Source: Halobacteria archaeon
GTDB lineage: Bacteria; Pseudomonadota; Gammaproteobacteria; UBA9214
Direction of reading: 5' to 3'
Length of the DNA stretch: 6,843 nt
NCBI GenBank assembly: GCA_013041945.1
Contig: JABDRC010000126.1
Location: 1-6,843, forward strand
The notes beneath the pieces were generated by a model. It had not been told where the DNA came from, did no database searches, and was given only the letters and a program-made list of their open reading frames with translations. The position numbers and the translations under genes are program-made. Of the stretch, positions 6,450 through 6,843 are shown in pieces (the stretch's first letter is position 1; every line of letters starts with the position of its first letter).

Positions 6450-6581
6450 CGACTACAGGGATGTAGGAGGTAGGGCGAAGCAGGATGCCAGAGCCGAGAG
6501 AACACAGGGAAAAAGATACACGTCATTCCCGCCTCGGCAATTGCTCCATGCATTGCTCTACCTCCTGCATCCCTGCAGTCG
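6450..6581. repeat. 49-bp imperfect inverted repeat pair with covarying inner hairpin
   Basis: Arm 6450-6498 aligns without gaps to the reverse complement of 6533-6581, with 38 of 49 bases identical by hand count, and a 34-bp spacer lies between. Each arm carries its own small hairpin: CTACAGGGATGTAG (6453-6466) and CTGCATCCCTGCAG (6565-6578). The only two differences in the first 24 aligned bases fall on paired positions of that hairpin, an A-T pair (6455/6464) in one copy and a G-C pair (6567/6576) in the other. The arms look like two inverted copies of one REP-like unit between the convergent ubiB and DUF389 genes. The transcript could act as a terminator or protect the 3' end; this is inferred. 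Confidence 0.65.
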
Positions 6582-6627
6582 TGCGCGGGAATGACGTGGT
6601 ATTATTTTTCTCTGTGTTCTCTGCGGC
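6493..6627. repeat. 135-bp element with GAGAACACAGxGAAAAA inverted ends (third family copy)
   Basis: The left arm 6493-6514 (GCCGAGAGAACACAGGGAAA plus AA) and right arm 6605-6627 (TTTTTCTCTGTGTTCTCTGC plus GGC) are inverted repeats with one single-base gap and one mismatch. They are variants of the arms at 106-124/507-525. The interior holds one copy of the 49-bp unit and the GTCATTCCCGC palindrome. The right arm ends 12 bp from the stop of the minus-strand gene. Bases 6423-6449 show nothing else but an A tract at 6431-6440. Confidence 0.65.
6519..6598. repeat. 80-bp palindromic element, CACGTCATTCCCGC...GCGGGAATGACGTG
   Basis: The 14-bp arms CACGTCATTCCCGC (6519-6532) and GCGGGAATGACGTG (6585-6598) are perfect reverse complements. 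They enclose one full copy of the 49-bp unit (6533-6581). The GTCATTCCCGC...GCGGGAATGAC ends recall, from memory, a widespread bacterial intergenic repeat; the core also resembles Neisseria dRS3 (ATTCCC-N8-GGGAAT), though it is not the same spacing. It is nested inside the 135-bp element at 6493-6627. Confidence 0.7.
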
Positions 6628-6639
6628 AAAGGCTTTCAT

Positions 6640-6843
6640 TCAAACCAGCACCCGGTGCCGCAACACGATTGCGGTGATCAGCAGCGTGAGCAAAACGATC
6701 CACACCGTGATGTAAGTAGCCACCGACTGCCGTGCCTGGGTCTTCTCCAGCCAGGTGCGCGGCTTCACACCCTTGAACAGAAACATAAGTTTTGCGGACA
6801 GGTTAATGCAGACGACATTAACCGCAAGCAACAGGGCCGCACC
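6640..6843 (-). CDS. DUF389-like membrane protein, C-terminal part (partial)
   Basis: The frame is open from the window edge to a TGA at 6640-6642, showing the last 67 residues. They contain two hydrophobic segments: GAALLLAVNVVCINLSAKLM with the following FLF, and, after a basic loop (KGVKPRTWLEKTQARQ), ATYITVWIVLLTLLITAIVL. The block NVVCINLSAKLMFLFKGVKP and the RTW...K.AR loop recall the C-terminal end of DUF389 (TIGR00341) inner-membrane proteins, whose function is unknown. The true start lies beyond the window; the TTG near 6831 is merely internal. The gene is convergent with ubiB. Family assignment is from memory and moderate; membrane location is well supported. Confidence 0.65.
   Translation of the reverse strand, partial: GAALLLAVNVVCINLSAKLMFLFKGVKPRTWLEKTQARQSVATYITVWIVLLTLLITAIVLRHRVLV

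Overview
The window is a chromosomal stretch from a high-GC gammaproteobacterium, probably an environmental, Ectothiorhodospiraceae- or Chromatiaceae-like lineage. This rests on gene order (xerC, hslV, hslU, a DUF971 gene, ubiE, ubiJ, ubiB) and on proteins that match E. coli XerC, HslVU and UbiE/J/B closely from memory. No database search was possible. The coding content is conserved housekeeping. I see no phage, defence, CRISPR or toxin-antitoxin genes, and no RNA gene.

Layout. Bases 1-69 are the extreme 3' end of xerC (chromosome dimer resolution). Bases 70-612 are a long AT-rich gap, mostly filled by a 420-bp element bounded by perfect 19-bp inverted repeats, followed by a sigma-32-like promoter. 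hslV (613-1155) and hslU (1238-2566) encode the peptidase and the AAA+ unfoldase of the HslUV heat-shock protease. A second, 151-bp inverted-repeat element lies before a DUF971 gene (2782-3162). Next is a gap holding a solo repeat arm and a palindromic repeat of the GTCATTGCGAG type. The ubiE-ubiJ-ubiB operon (3380-6422) follows, with its genes overlapping by 4 bp (GTGA and ATGA junctions), for ubiquinone biosynthesis. The end of ubiB converges on the 3' end of a minus-strand membrane protein gene, probably of the DUF389 family (6640-6843). The 217 bp between them are packed with three interleaved inverted repeats.

How the genes work together. HslV and HslU form one ATP-dependent protease. 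UbiE is a methyltransferase of quinone synthesis, UbiJ an SCP2-domain lipid-binding accessory protein, and UbiB an atypical kinase/ATPase needed for ubiquinone accumulation. The DUF971 gene sits between the two modules and its role is not known from the sequence.

The most notable non-coding signal is that every long gap carries palindromic repeats of at least three families. At 6450-6598 two inverted copies of a 49-bp unit differ at paired positions of a small hairpin, a compensatory change that suggests folded structure matters. I see no convincing new multi-gene system.
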